From contig JAFEFO010000001.1 of assembly GCA_018240565.1 (NCBI GenBank), forward strand, positions 1 through 64,000: a stretch of DNA of 64,000 nt, in the 5' to 3' direction. Origin of the DNA: Pseudomonadota bacterium. Its GTDB lineage: Bacteria; Pseudomonadota; Gammaproteobacteria; Xanthomonadales; Rhodanobacteraceae. Position numbers and translations under genes: made by a program. Positions 26,524-34,858 of this stretch are shown here, in pieces. Numbering within the stretch: the stretch's first letter is position 1; every line of letters starts with the position of its first letter. Under the pieces are notes generated by a model that made no database searches, was not told the DNA's origin, and saw nothing but the letters and a program-made list of their open reading frames with translations.

Positions 26524-28545
26524 TTACCAGATTTCCACAATATCCGAAGCCGGACGCACCATCGCGTCGCCGGCCTTGCACGCAAACGCGCGCGCGAAGG
26601 CGGGAATGTCGGCGAGCGGGCCGTTGGCGCGAAACTTCGCCGGTGCGTGTTCGTTGGACTGCACCTGCAGGCGCAACTGCGCGGGGCGCTGCGCGGTCCG
26701 CCATATTTGCGCATAGGCGTGGAAGAAACGCTGGTCCGGCGACAGGCCGTCGATCTTGGCGTCGCCCTTGCCCTGCGGCGTGAGCTTGAACGCGTCGTAG
26801 GCGACGAGCAGGCCGCCCAGATCGGCGATGTTCTCGCCCAGCGTGAGCTTGCCGTTGATGTGCAGGTCGTCGAGCGGCACGTAGGCATTGAACTGATCGA
26901 CGAGTTTTTGCGCGCGCGCGTCGAATTGCTTGCGATCCTCCGCCGTCCACCAGTTGGCGAGATTGCCCTTGGCGTCGAACTGGCTGCCCTCGTCGTCGAA
27001 GGCGTGGGTCATCTCGTGGCCGATCACCGAGCCGATGCCGCCATAGTTGAGCGCGTCGTCGGCCTTGGCGTCGAAATAGGGCGGCAGCAGTTGCGCCGCG
27101 GGGAACACGATCTCGTTGCCCATCGGGTTGTAGTAGGCGTTCACCGTCTGTGGCGTCATGTCCCATTCGCTGCGGTCGACCGGCTTGTCGAGTTTGGCGA
27201 ATTGACGACGCGCTTCGAACGCGCGCGCCGCGCGCACGTTCGCAATCCACGAGGCGCGGGTGATTTGCAGCTTCGAATAATCGCGCCAGTGATCCGGGTA
27301 GCCGATCTTGGCGACCATGGTGTCGAGCTTGGCATCGGCGGATTTCTTCGTCGCCGCGCTCATCCAGGTCAGGGCGGCGATGCGCGCGCGCATCGCCGTC
27401 TTGAGGTTGTCCACCAGTTCCTGCGCGTGCTGCTTGGCCTGCGGCGGGAAGACTTGCGCGACATAGGCCTGGCCGAGCAGTTCGCCCACGGCCATGTCCG
27501 CGCTGCGGATCGCGCGCTTGTAGCGCGGCAGGTTCTGTTTCGCGCCGCGCAGCACGCCGCCCTTGAACGCGAAATCCGCATCGACGAAAGCCTTGGAAAG
27601 ATACGGCGCGTCGGCATCGATCAGGCGCCAGCGCAGCCACGCCTGCCAGCGCGCGAGCGGAACGTCGGTGAGCGCCGCATCGGCAGCTGCAAAGAACTCC
27701 GGCTGCGCCAGCGAAAATGACGTCACATCGTCGCGGCCGGCCTTGTGGAAAAAGTCCGCCCAGGAAAAGTGTGGCGTCTTCGCGTCCGCTTGCGCGAGCG
27801 TCACGATGTGGTAGGAATTGGACGGATCGCGCAAGCTCACGCGATCCAGCGAAGCTTTCGCGAAGCGCGTTTCCAGCGCCACGATCCAGCCGGCTTCTTC
27901 TTTCGCGTTGGCATCGCCGAGTTGCCCAAGCATGCGCGCGACATGGTCGCGGTACTGCGCGAGCAGTTTTTTCGACTTGGCGTCGTCGCGCAGGTAGTAA
28001 TCGCGGTCGGGCAGGCCGAGTCCGCCCTGGCCGGCGTAGGCGATGTCGGTGCCCGAGGCTTTGAGATCCGGCTGCGCTTCGAAATCGAACAGCACGTCAT
28101 TGCCGCGCACCTGCCAATCGGCGATCAGGGCAGCGACATCTGCCGGCGACTTCAGCGCGGCGATGGCGGCCAGATCGTCCTTCAGCGGTGCGCTGCCAGC
28201 CTTGTCGATGGCAGCCTCATCCATCGCCGCGGCGTAGAAATCGCCGATCTTCTGCGTCGTGCTTCCGGCGTCGCCGGGATGTGCGGCGGCGTCTTCGAGC
28301 ACGCGCTTGAGGATGGCGGTGTTGCGCTCGCCGATCTCGTTGTCCAGGCTCCAGGTGCTGTATTGCGCCGGGATCGGGTTGGACGCCAGCCAGCCGCCGT
28401 CGGCATGCTGGAAAAAGTCCGTGCACGCGTTCGTGCGCGCATCGAAATTGCGTGCATCCAGGCCGTGGTCGTTGGTGTGCGCCACCGCGCCTGCCGCAAG
28501 CGTAAGCAGGGCCGGCGCCAGGATGTGCGCGCGCGAAATTCGCAT
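26524..28545 (-). CDS. M13-family zinc metallopeptidase, upstream copy
   Basis: A 673-aa exported M13 peptidase with a signal peptide ending near AGAVAH. It has TDFFQHADGGWLASNPIP, the zinc site HEMTH in VIGHEMTHAFDDEGSQFD (near residue 508) and GENIADLGG. ATG 28545 has GGGAG 5 nt upstream; an in-frame ATG 12 nt further up is less likely. It is paralogous to its downstream neighbour but diverged, so it is an old tandem duplication with probably different peptide preference. Confidence 0.95.
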   Translation of the reverse strand: MRISRAHILAPALLTLAAGAVAHTNDHGLDARNFDARTNACTDFFQHADGGWLASNPIPAQYSTWSLDNEIGERNTAILKRVLEDAAAHPGDAGSTTQKIGDFYAAAMDEAAIDKAGSAPLKDDLAAIAALKSPADVAALIADWQVRGNDVLFDFEAQPDLKASGTDIAYAGQGGLGLPDRDYYLRDDAKSKKLLAQYRDHVARMLGQLGDANAKEEAGWIVALETRFAKASLDRVSLRDPSNSYHIVTLAQADAKTPHFSWADFFHKAGRDDVTSFSLAQPEFFAAADAALTDVPLARWQAWLRWRLIDADAPYLSKAFVDADFAFKGGVLRGAKQNLPRYKRAIRSADMAVGELLGQAYVAQVFPPQAKQHAQELVDNLKTAMRARIAALTWMSAATKKSADAKLDTMVAKIGYPDHWRDYSKLQITRASWIANVRAARAFEARRQFAKLDKPVDRSEWDMTPQTVNAYYNPMGNEIVFPAAQLLPPYFDAKADDALNYGGIGSVIGHEMTHAFDDEGSQFDAKGNLANWWTAEDRKQFDARAQKLVDQFNAYVPLDDLHINGKLTLGENIADLGGLLVAYDAFKLTPQGKGDAKIDGLSPDQRFFHAYAQIWRTAQRPAQLRLQVQSNEHAPAKFRANGPLADIPAFARAFACKAGDAMVRPASDIVEIW

Positions 28546-28607
28546 GAAAACTCCCATTGGGGAGCGCGAGTGTAGGCGCTAAATCGCCGCCGGCGATGTG
28601 TCGAAGG

Positions 28608-29276
28608 TCATTGGGCCGGCGGGATGGCGGTTTGCGGATGCGCCCCGTCCGGCAGTTTGTCCGGCCCGACCGCGCCGCCGGACAGGATGAAGGCCATGGC
28701 CTGGTCCATGCTCCAGTCGGTGGCGACGAGGCGTTCGGTCGGCACGATTTCCAGGTATCCGCCCGTTGGATTGGGTGTGGTCGGCACGTACACCGCGGCC
28801 ACTTCGCGCCCGGCGCTGTCGGTGAACAGACGGGTGACGAAACCGATCGACTTCAATTCCGGGGAGGGAAAGTCGATCAGCACCACGCGCTGCGTCCCGG
28901 CCGGTTTGGTCGAGAGCATGGTCATCAGCTTCTTGGCGCCGCCGTAGATCGTATGCACCATCGGGATGCGCGAGATCAGGTTTTCGAACGCGTCGAGCAG
29001 GCGCTGGCCGAACACGCGCGAGGTGGCGAAACCGACGACGTAGAAGGCGATCACCGTGCCGATGAAGGCAATGATCGACTGGAACCATTCCTGGCTCAGC
29101 CATCCGGCGGCGCCGGGAAACGCGGTGGAAAGTTCGCCAAACAGCCCGGCCACCACTGGCGCGCCGACGTGCGACAGAAACGTGAAGATGAACTTGAACA
29201 CCACCCAGGTCAGCCACAGCGGCACGAAGGTGAGCAGGCCGGTGATCAGGTAACGCTGGACGTAGAGATGGCGCAT
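28608..29276 (-). CDS. DUF502 family inner-membrane protein
   Basis: A 222-aa membrane protein with TM helices near residues 9-31 (ITGLLTFVPLWLTWVVFKFIF) and 63-85, and the DUF502 core RIPMVHTIYGGAKKLMTML. The tail TTPNPTGGYLEIVP is also characteristic of the family. Function is unknown; plant relatives (LCV/COV) affect vascular patterning. It is divergent from the P-loop gene, with 57 bp between start codons. Confidence 0.88.
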   Translation of the reverse strand: MRHLYVQRYLITGLLTFVPLWLTWVVFKFIFTFLSHVGAPVVAGLFGELSTAFPGAAGWLSQEWFQSIIAFIGTVIAFYVVGFATSRVFGQRLLDAFENLISRIPMVHTIYGGAKKLMTMLSTKPAGTQRVVLIDFPSPELKSIGFVTRLFTDSAGREVAAVYVPTTPNPTGGYLEIVPTERLVATDWSMDQAMAFILSGGAVGPDKLPDGAHPQTAIPPAQ

Positions 29277-29333
29277 GGATGCGTGGTCCGGAATTTGTGC
29301 AATGATAGCGGCAAGTACGAATCCGAGCCGTGC

Positions 29334-29945
29334 ATGGTCGAAGAATCTTCAGCCGCCGTTCCGGAAGCCCCGGTTGTGGTGCAGCCACCGAACGCCGGCA
29401 AGCCCATCGTCGTCGCCCTGATCGGCCTGCCCGGCGCGGGCAAGAGCGTGGTCGCGGCTGCGCTGGCCGATCAACTGCGCCTGCGCCGCGTGTGCCGCGA
29501 TGCAATCCGCCATGCGATGTTCCCGAAATGCACCTACAGTTTTGCGGAAAAGCGCGCTGCCTTCCGCGGCCTGCTGCTGGCGCTGGAAATCAACTGCCTG
29601 CTGGGCGAGTCGAGCGTGATCGACGGCGTCACGTTTTCGCGGCGCCGTGACCTTGTGCGCGTGGATGCGGCGATCCGGCGCTTCAGCTTCATGCCGGTGC
29701 CGATCTACCTGCAGTGTCCGCCGGATGTGGCGCGTGCGCGCATCGCCGCCGATATCGCCAGCAACCGCCACCTGGCGCGCGACCGTACGCCCGAGGTGGT
29801 GACCGAAGTGCTGACGCGTTTCGACCCGCCACCGCCGAATGCGCTGGTCATCGATGCGAGCCTGCCGGCGGCGGAAGTGTGCCGGCAGGCGGTGGCTGCC
29901 GTGGCGGAGATTCGCGGTGCAGCGGTCAGATCTTCGCCGGCTTGA
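29334..29945 (+). CDS. P-loop (AAA_33/zeta-type) kinase-like protein
   Basis: A 203-aa protein with a Walker A motif, GLPGAGKS, at about residues 32-39 after a 25-residue Pro/Val-rich N-terminus. It continues through RDAIRHAMFP, ESSVIDGVTFSRR and VPIYLQCPPDVARARI (a nucleotide-kinase-like lid/base-recognition segment). The layout fits small-molecule or polynucleotide kinases of the AAA_33 class. There is no toxin partner next to it, so I do not call it a zeta toxin. The 3' end overlaps the convergent gene by 20 bp. Confidence 0.82.
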   Translation: MVEESSAAVPEAPVVVQPPNAGKPIVVALIGLPGAGKSVVAAALADQLRLRRVCRDAIRHAMFPKCTYSFAEKRAAFRGLLLALEINCLLGESSVIDGVTFSRRRDLVRVDAAIRRFSFMPVPIYLQCPPDVARARIAADIASNRHLARDRTPEVVTEVLTRFDPPPPNALVIDASLPAAEVCRQAVAAVAEIRGAAVRSSPA

Positions 29946-30432
29946 GTTTCGCGCCGCGAAAATACTTCACACGCAAGTCGAGTCCGCGCTGGCTCTTGCC
30001 GATGTAGACGTATTCGATGCCGCGCGGCCAGATCGCCTGTTGCAAGGTCTGACCGAAGCGCGAGTTTTCCAGTTCCAGAACAATGCCGATGCAGGGAAAG
30101 CGGTGCTCGCGCGCGAACGCTTCGAGCACCTCGCCCGCCTTGCGCAGCATGCCCAGCACCAGGCGCGATGTGCGCCAATCCTTGCCGACGAAGCAACGGA
30201 AGTAATACGTCGGTTGCCCGAGGCGCGGCAGTGTGATCGGCACGGCGGTGGATACGCCGGCGACTGCGCCACTGGCGTCGCGCGCGTGCAGCACGATCTC
30301 GCCCAGGCGTTTTTTCGCTGATGCTTCGTCGTTGATCGCGTTTTCGCGCTTCCAGAATGCGAGCACCGCTTCGGCGTCGTCGGGGCAATCCTTCTGCCAG
30401 TGTTCGACGAAGGTGAACGATGAAGTCGTCAT
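29926..30432 (-). CDS. Hypothetical protein, possibly GNAT-like
   Basis: A 168-aa soluble protein. The pattern of FVEHWQKDCPDDAEAVLAFW, GEIVLHARDASGAVAGVSTAV and TYYFRCFVGKDWRTSRLVLGML followed by a helix suggests an acetyltransferase (GNAT) fold, but the acetyl-CoA loop is not clear. It overlaps the upstream TIGR03032 gene by 4 bp (ATGA), so the two are an operon and probably act together. Function not assigned. Confidence 0.8.
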   Translation of the reverse strand: MTTSSFTFVEHWQKDCPDDAEAVLAFWKRENAINDEASAKKRLGEIVLHARDASGAVAGVSTAVPITLPRLGQPTYYFRCFVGKDWRTSRLVLGMLRKAGEVLEAFAREHRFPCIGIVLELENSRFGQTLQQAIWPRGIEYVYIGKSQRGLDLRVKYFRGAKLKPAKI

Positions 30433-31658
30433 GCGGCGGTTTCCTGTGGCGTGGCGGGCACGTCGGGTGCGATGTAATCGGTGCCCGGCGTTTCGGGTTT
30501 GGGTTCTGGCGGCGGTGAGAATCCGACTTCCTTGAGCGCCTTGTCGGGCAGCGCGTAGGAATTGCCGAGCAAGTCGCCCTCGTGCACGATCTCGGGAAAC
30601 AGCACGCCCTGCACCGATTGCACGGCAAAAATTTCCTGCACGCCGCCGGTGAATTTCAGGAACGCGACCGTCTTGCCGGTGCCGATGTGCACGGCCCATA
30701 CGCCGGAAAGCCGCTCGGCGTTGTCGTCGGTGATCGGGATGTCGGTGAAGGGCGTGGTGCCGCGCAACTGCGACAGGCCGATGAAGGCGATCGGCCCGAT
30801 GAAGTCCAGGCCGCGGCAGAAGCCCGGAACGCGCGCGATGTCGTGGCGCTCGCCGGTTTTCGGATCGACCGTGCACAGCGCGCCGCGTCCGGATTCGAGC
30901 ACCCACAGACGGTTGTCATACCAGCGCGGCGAGTGCGGCATGGAAAGTCCGCGCGTGACCACGCGGTTGGTGGTGATGTCGATGATGAGGCCACCGTCGC
31001 GCTTGTTCTTGCGCCAGCCTTCGCGGTCGTTGGTTTCACCCAGCGCGCTGACGTAGCGCGGAATGCCGTTGCGCATGGCCAGGCCATTGAGATGGCAGCG
31101 GTCTTCCGGCGCGTAGTGGCTGACGAACTTGGGCCGCCAGCGCGGCACGAAACTGGATTTCGTGTCCAGCGTGCACAGGCACGAAAACGCGGTGTTGATG
31201 AACCAGATCACGCCGTCGGCATCCCAGGCCATTTCGTGGATGTCGATCGCGCCGGTGATGTGGCCGCGCCGCGCCATGTACACCGCGTCGTGGCGCGGCG
31301 GGTCCTGCAGGCGCTTGGCCACGTCCGGCATATTGCGGAATTCCACGATCTCCATCAGCGCGCCAAGCATCAGGCGCTGGCGGTCCGCCGCCATGCCCAT
31401 CGGCCGGTTGAAGGTGCGGAAATGCGTGTTGATCGAATTGCCGTCGGGCCGCAGTATGACCAGCTTGCCGGCCTGGTAGGTGCTCACCAGCAGGCAGCCG
31501 CCCAACTCGCGCAGCAGGTCCGGAAAATTGGACGTGTGCACGCTGCCGAGGACTTCCTCGACGGTCTGCTTTTTTTCTTTCGGATTCGGCTGCTGCGTGT
31601 AGCCGATGTCCGGGATGATCTCGGGCAACTGCGTGGGCTGTTCGGCTTCTGCGTTCAT
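30429..31658 (-). CDS. TIGR03032 family protein
   Basis: A 409-aa soluble, probably beta-propeller-like protein. Family blocks include GGCLLVSTYQAGKLVILR, FNRPMGMAADRQRL, CHLNGLAMRNGIPRYVSALG, MPHSPRWYDNRLWVLESGRG and VPGFCRGLDFIGPIAFIGLS. The family has no established biochemical role. ATG 31658 is chosen; ATG 31667 (MPPMN) is possible. It is coupled by ATGA to the 168-aa gene downstream. Confidence 0.88.
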   Translation of the reverse strand: MNAEAEQPTQLPEIIPDIGYTQQPNPKEKKQTVEEVLGSVHTSNFPDLLRELGGCLLVSTYQAGKLVILRPDGNSINTHFRTFNRPMGMAADRQRLMLGALMEIVEFRNMPDVAKRLQDPPRHDAVYMARRGHITGAIDIHEMAWDADGVIWFINTAFSCLCTLDTKSSFVPRWRPKFVSHYAPEDRCHLNGLAMRNGIPRYVSALGETNDREGWRKNKRDGGLIIDITTNRVVTRGLSMPHSPRWYDNRLWVLESGRGALCTVDPKTGERHDIARVPGFCRGLDFIGPIAFIGLSQLRGTTPFTDIPITDDNAERLSGVWAVHIGTGKTVAFLKFTGGVQEIFAVQSVQGVLFPEIVHEGDLLGNSYALPDKALKEVGFSPPPEPKPETPGTDYIAPDVPATPQETAA

Positions 31659-31701
31659 CGGCGGCATTGTCGCCCAATGCCGCCATGCCGGGAAGGCCCG
31701 A

Positions 31702-33120
31702 CTAAAACAAGATCGGACAGCCGTCGAATCCGTTGTTGAAGATGACGTCGGCTTGCTGCACCTCGTACGCGCCGATGTCCGCGGCCGATCCGGACACGCG
31801 TGCATAAGGCGAGCCGCGCTGGTCCCAGTTCAGGGTGATCGAATTGTTGCCCTGGTCGATGCCGGGGCTGTGGCTGAGCAGGGCATGCGTCTGGGTTGGT
31901 CCGCCGTTGAATCTCAACGGACCCAGCAGCGGACACGCAAGTTTGATCGTCCCCGACGGCACGGCGGCCAACGTTGCGCGTACCAGGTTGTTGGCGCCGC
32001 TGAACGTGACGGTCGTGCTGGCGCGTTTGGGTACGCTCAGATCGTATTCGGTGTTGCCGTACGTATTGTTCGCGATAAGCGTGCTCTGCATCGTCACGGC
32101 CACGGGCCCCGAGTTGTCGCCAATCGCCACACCGGGAGCAAAATACGCGAATGGATAGCTGCTGCCCGTTCGACCATGCACGGCGCTGTTGAAGGCGATG
32201 GTGGTGTTGTCGAGGTACACTTTGCCCGAATTCGTGTACAAACCGCCGATCATGTCGCCGGCAGAATTGCCTGAGATCGTGCTGTTCTTGATCGTCGTGG
32301 TGATGCTGGCCGTGTTGTTCGTAAACGCCTCGATGCCGGCAACAGTGGCTGCCGAGTTTGACGAGACGGTCGTTCCACGAAGAAAGAGGTTTCCTTGCGA
32401 CACCGCGGCTCCACCGAAGCTTGGCTGCGATGCGCCGCCGGTTGCGGAGTTGGCCGTCAACGTGCTGTATTTGGCCGTGAAGCCGCTGCTGGCAAAAACC
32501 GCACCGCCGTAACTGATTCCGCTGGATCCTCCGCTGGCAGCGTTCAGCGCAAAGGTGCTGTATTTCGCACTTACCGAACCGCTTGCGAAAACCGCCCCGC
32601 CTGCGGCTGCATGGCTGCCCGTGACGCTGGCGTTGCAGAAATACATGCCGACCTTGTACAAGGAAACGCTGCCGGCAGACCGGATGCAGCCGCCGAATGC
32701 GCTGGCGTTTGTAGGCGCCAGGTTGCCGAAGGTCATCGCTAAGTTGTTGATGGCCAGCGTACCGCCGGTACCGGTATGGTTGAAGATGCGATCGTTTTCG
32801 GTGGTTCCGTTGTAGTTGCCGGTGATTGTCAGTTTGCCTTGCCCGGGGCCGTTCAAGGTCAGGCTGGACTGGGTCACGGTGATCGCACCGGTGTGCAACG
32901 AGATCATGCTGCACGACAAACCTGTCATGTCGATGGTGTCGCCGGACAGCGTCGTGCCGGCGCCGATCACGGCGCGCAGGCTGCCGGTGCCGTTGTCATT
33001 GCAATTGCCCACCGGCCAGGTGCTGGCTGCCAGCGCGATCGGCGCCGGCAGCGCAAGCACAAGGGCCAACGCAGCCGAGAGAGAATTGGGCCTTTTCGAA
33101 ACGGATGGACGAGTTGACAT
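31702..33120 (-). CDS. Choice-of-anchor Q secreted beta-helix protein (paralog 1)
   Basis: A 472-aa exported protein: signal peptide ending LAAS (about residue 32), then right-handed parallel beta-helix-type repeats rich in Ser/Thr/Asn/Gly. The choice-of-anchor Q domain runs from about HALLSHSPGIDQGNN to SAADIGAYEVQQ. The protein ends ADVIFNNGFDGCPILF. Choice-of-anchor domains normally sit just before a C-terminal sorting signal, which makes this short end notable. ATG 33120 has GAGGG 8 nt upstream; 39 in-frame upstream codons are discarded. It is the last of three paralogs in tandem. Confidence 0.88.
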   Translation of the reverse strand: MSTRPSVSKRPNSLSAALALVLALPAPIALAASTWPVGNCNDNGTGSLRAVIGAGTTLSGDTIDMTGLSCSMISLHTGAITVTQSSLTLNGPGQGKLTITGNYNGTTENDRIFNHTGTGGTLAINNLAMTFGNLAPTNASAFGGCIRSAGSVSLYKVGMYFCNASVTGSHAAAGGAVFASGSVSAKYSTFALNAASGGSSGISYGGAVFASSGFTAKYSTLTANSATGGASQPSFGGAAVSQGNLFLRGTTVSSNSAATVAGIEAFTNNTASITTTIKNSTISGNSAGDMIGGLYTNSGKVYLDNTTIAFNSAVHGRTGSSYPFAYFAPGVAIGDNSGPVAVTMQSTLIANNTYGNTEYDLSVPKRASTTVTFSGANNLVRATLAAVPSGTIKLACPLLGPLRFNGGPTQTHALLSHSPGIDQGNNSITLNWDQRGSPYARVSGSAADIGAYEVQQADVIFNNGFDGCPILF

Positions 33121-33301
33121 GCGAGCGCCCTCTTGGGTGGTCGTTGCGACCGCACCGTACCGGGCCTCGCGGTATTCATCCTTGCGCTGCTTCACTACCA
33201 GCCCGTGATCGAGTTGCGGCCAACGTGTGAAATGCATCGTGCAGGAATCGTGAACGGGGTGACGCTAGCACAAATGGCGATGCAGCGCCAAGAATGCCGC
33301 G

Positions 33302-34618
33302 CTACGGACAGCCGTCGAACCCGGCATTGAACACGATGTCGTTCTGCTGCACCTCGTAGGCACCGATGTCGGCGAAGCTGCCGGAAACACGCGCAAAGGG
33401 CGAACCGCGCTGGTCCCAGGTCAGTGCCGTATTGTTGTTGCCCTGATCGATGCCGGGGCTGTGGCTGAGCAAGGCGTGTGTCTGCGCAAGGCCGCCATTG
33501 TTGCGTAGCGGTCCCAACAATGGGCAGACGTTCTTGAGTGTGTCGGGTGGGACCGCCGCAAGTGTCTTGCGCACCAGATTGTTGGCCCCGCTGAAGGTGA
33601 GCGTGAGGCTGGAAGGGTCTGGCACCTGCAAATCAATTCCTGAACTTGCGCCATTGTTTGCGATCAGGCTGCTCTGCATCGTCACCGCTACCGGTGCTTT
33701 TGCGTCGCTAATCCATACCCCTGGTGATTCATTGAACGCAATCGTGGCGTTGCGCAGGTATACGTAACCCGAATTCGTATAGAGCCCGGGACCTGCATTT
33801 CCGGAAATAGTACTATTGATGATTGAGCTTTTTAGATTTCCGGGACCAGAACTGGACCGGTTGTAGGCGACGATGCCTCCGGCACCGTTATTTGCGGTAT
33901 TTCCTGCAATGACCGAACCGGCAACCGTGGTGTTGCCATAGACGAACAGACCGCCACCGGTGATTGCCAAGTTGGCAGTTATGGCGCTGCCCGTCATGAG
34001 CAGATTGCCCTTTGTGTAGATCGCCCCGCCATATCCAGCCAGATTGTTTGCGGCTTCGCTGTATTTGAAGGTGAGGTTCTTCGCGGCATAGATCGCGCCA
34101 CCCTTATATGTGGGTACGCCTCCAGAGGTTGCTCCGCATTTGTGCAGCGAAACCCGATTTATCGAAAGACTGCCGCTCGAGAAGATGCACCCTCCTGTGG
34201 CGCTTAGTCCAGAATATCTTCCGTAGGCCATCGACAAGTCGTTGATCGTCAACGTGCCGCTCGAGCCGGTGTGGGCAAAGATGCGGATGTAACCGCCGAA
34301 CTTGCCGAGGATCGTAAGTTTGTCTTTCCCTGGGCCATTGATCGTCAGGTTTGGCTGTGAGAAATTTATCGAACCCGTCGTGAGCGAGATCGTGCTGCAG
34401 GGAAGGGCGGTCATGTTGATGGTATCGCCGCTGGCAGCATTTGCAGCTGCGTAACGCAGGGTGCCGGTCTTGCCGCTACCACTGTAGCCTTGATCGCAAG
34501 TATTCACTGTCCACGTGCTCGCCGCGCTCGCAGCGAACGGCGTGGCGAGCGCAAGCGCTGCCACGACACATGCCGTGAGCCGGTCATGCCGATCGGGTAC
34601 TTTTGCCTTTTGCCCCAT
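33302..34618 (-). CDS. Choice-of-anchor Q secreted beta-helix protein (paralog 2)
   Basis: A 438-aa exported paralog. The signal peptide (core LTACVVAALALATPFAASA) is followed by STWTVNTCDQ and a YAAANAASGDTINMT start shared with paralog 3. Beta-helix repeats follow, then LLSHSPGIDQGNN, FADIGAYEVQQ and the end NDIVFNAGFDGCP. GGGGAGG lies 5 nt before the ATG. An FNR-type box lies about 160 bp upstream (34779-34792). Central codons are less G+C-rich than the flanking genes. Confidence 0.88.
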   Translation of the reverse strand: MGQKAKVPDRHDRLTACVVAALALATPFAASAASTWTVNTCDQGYSGSGKTGTLRYAAANAASGDTINMTALPCSTISLTTGSINFSQPNLTINGPGKDKLTILGKFGGYIRIFAHTGSSGTLTINDLSMAYGRYSGLSATGGCIFSSGSLSINRVSLHKCGATSGGVPTYKGGAIYAAKNLTFKYSEAANNLAGYGGAIYTKGNLLMTGSAITANLAITGGGLFVYGNTTVAGSVIAGNTANNGAGGIVAYNRSSSGPGNLKSSIINSTISGNAGPGLYTNSGYVYLRNATIAFNESPGVWISDAKAPVAVTMQSSLIANNGASSGIDLQVPDPSSLTLTFSGANNLVRKTLAAVPPDTLKNVCPLLGPLRNNGGLAQTHALLSHSPGIDQGNNNTALTWDQRGSPFARVSGSFADIGAYEVQQNDIVFNAGFDGCP

Positions 34619-34778
34619 GTTGGCCTCCCCATCTTGGGTGGGTGGCAGCCTGCGAACTTACGAAGTCGCTTGCTGGCATGCGTGCCGTTTGCAGAAGCCG
34701 AACAAGACAGCGACGGTCGTCGAGTTGCGCGGGCAGCCCAAAGCAACCTGACCGTATGACGATCCGACCGGATGCGCC

Positions 34779-34792
34779 TTGATCTGGATCAA
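34779..34792 (-). promoter_or_regulatory. FNR/Anr-type binding site upstream of paralog 2
   Basis: TTGAT-CTGG-ATCAA, a perfect match to the FNR/Anr consensus TTGAT-N4-ATCAA. On the minus strand a CATACG -10-like hexamer lies where a class II FNR-activated promoter would need it (about 33-35 nt beyond the box), pointing at the paralog 2 gene. The 240-bp gap 34619-34858 contains nothing else I can identify. Confidence 0.55.
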
Positions 34793-34858
34793 GCGCGTAT
34801 CGATCAGGGGCGAACTGGCAATTGCCACCGATTGCGCGTCGCAAGGTAGAAGTGCCCG

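Noticed and set aside
24349..27720. 1123-codon plus-strand frame
   Set aside because: Antisense of the two M13 peptidase genes, whose HExxH motifs and signal peptides are unmistakable on the minus strand.
29334..29945. Zeta-type toxin
   Set aside because: It has a Walker A motif and similar fold class, but no epsilon-like antitoxin is adjacent and the lid region is not diagnostic.
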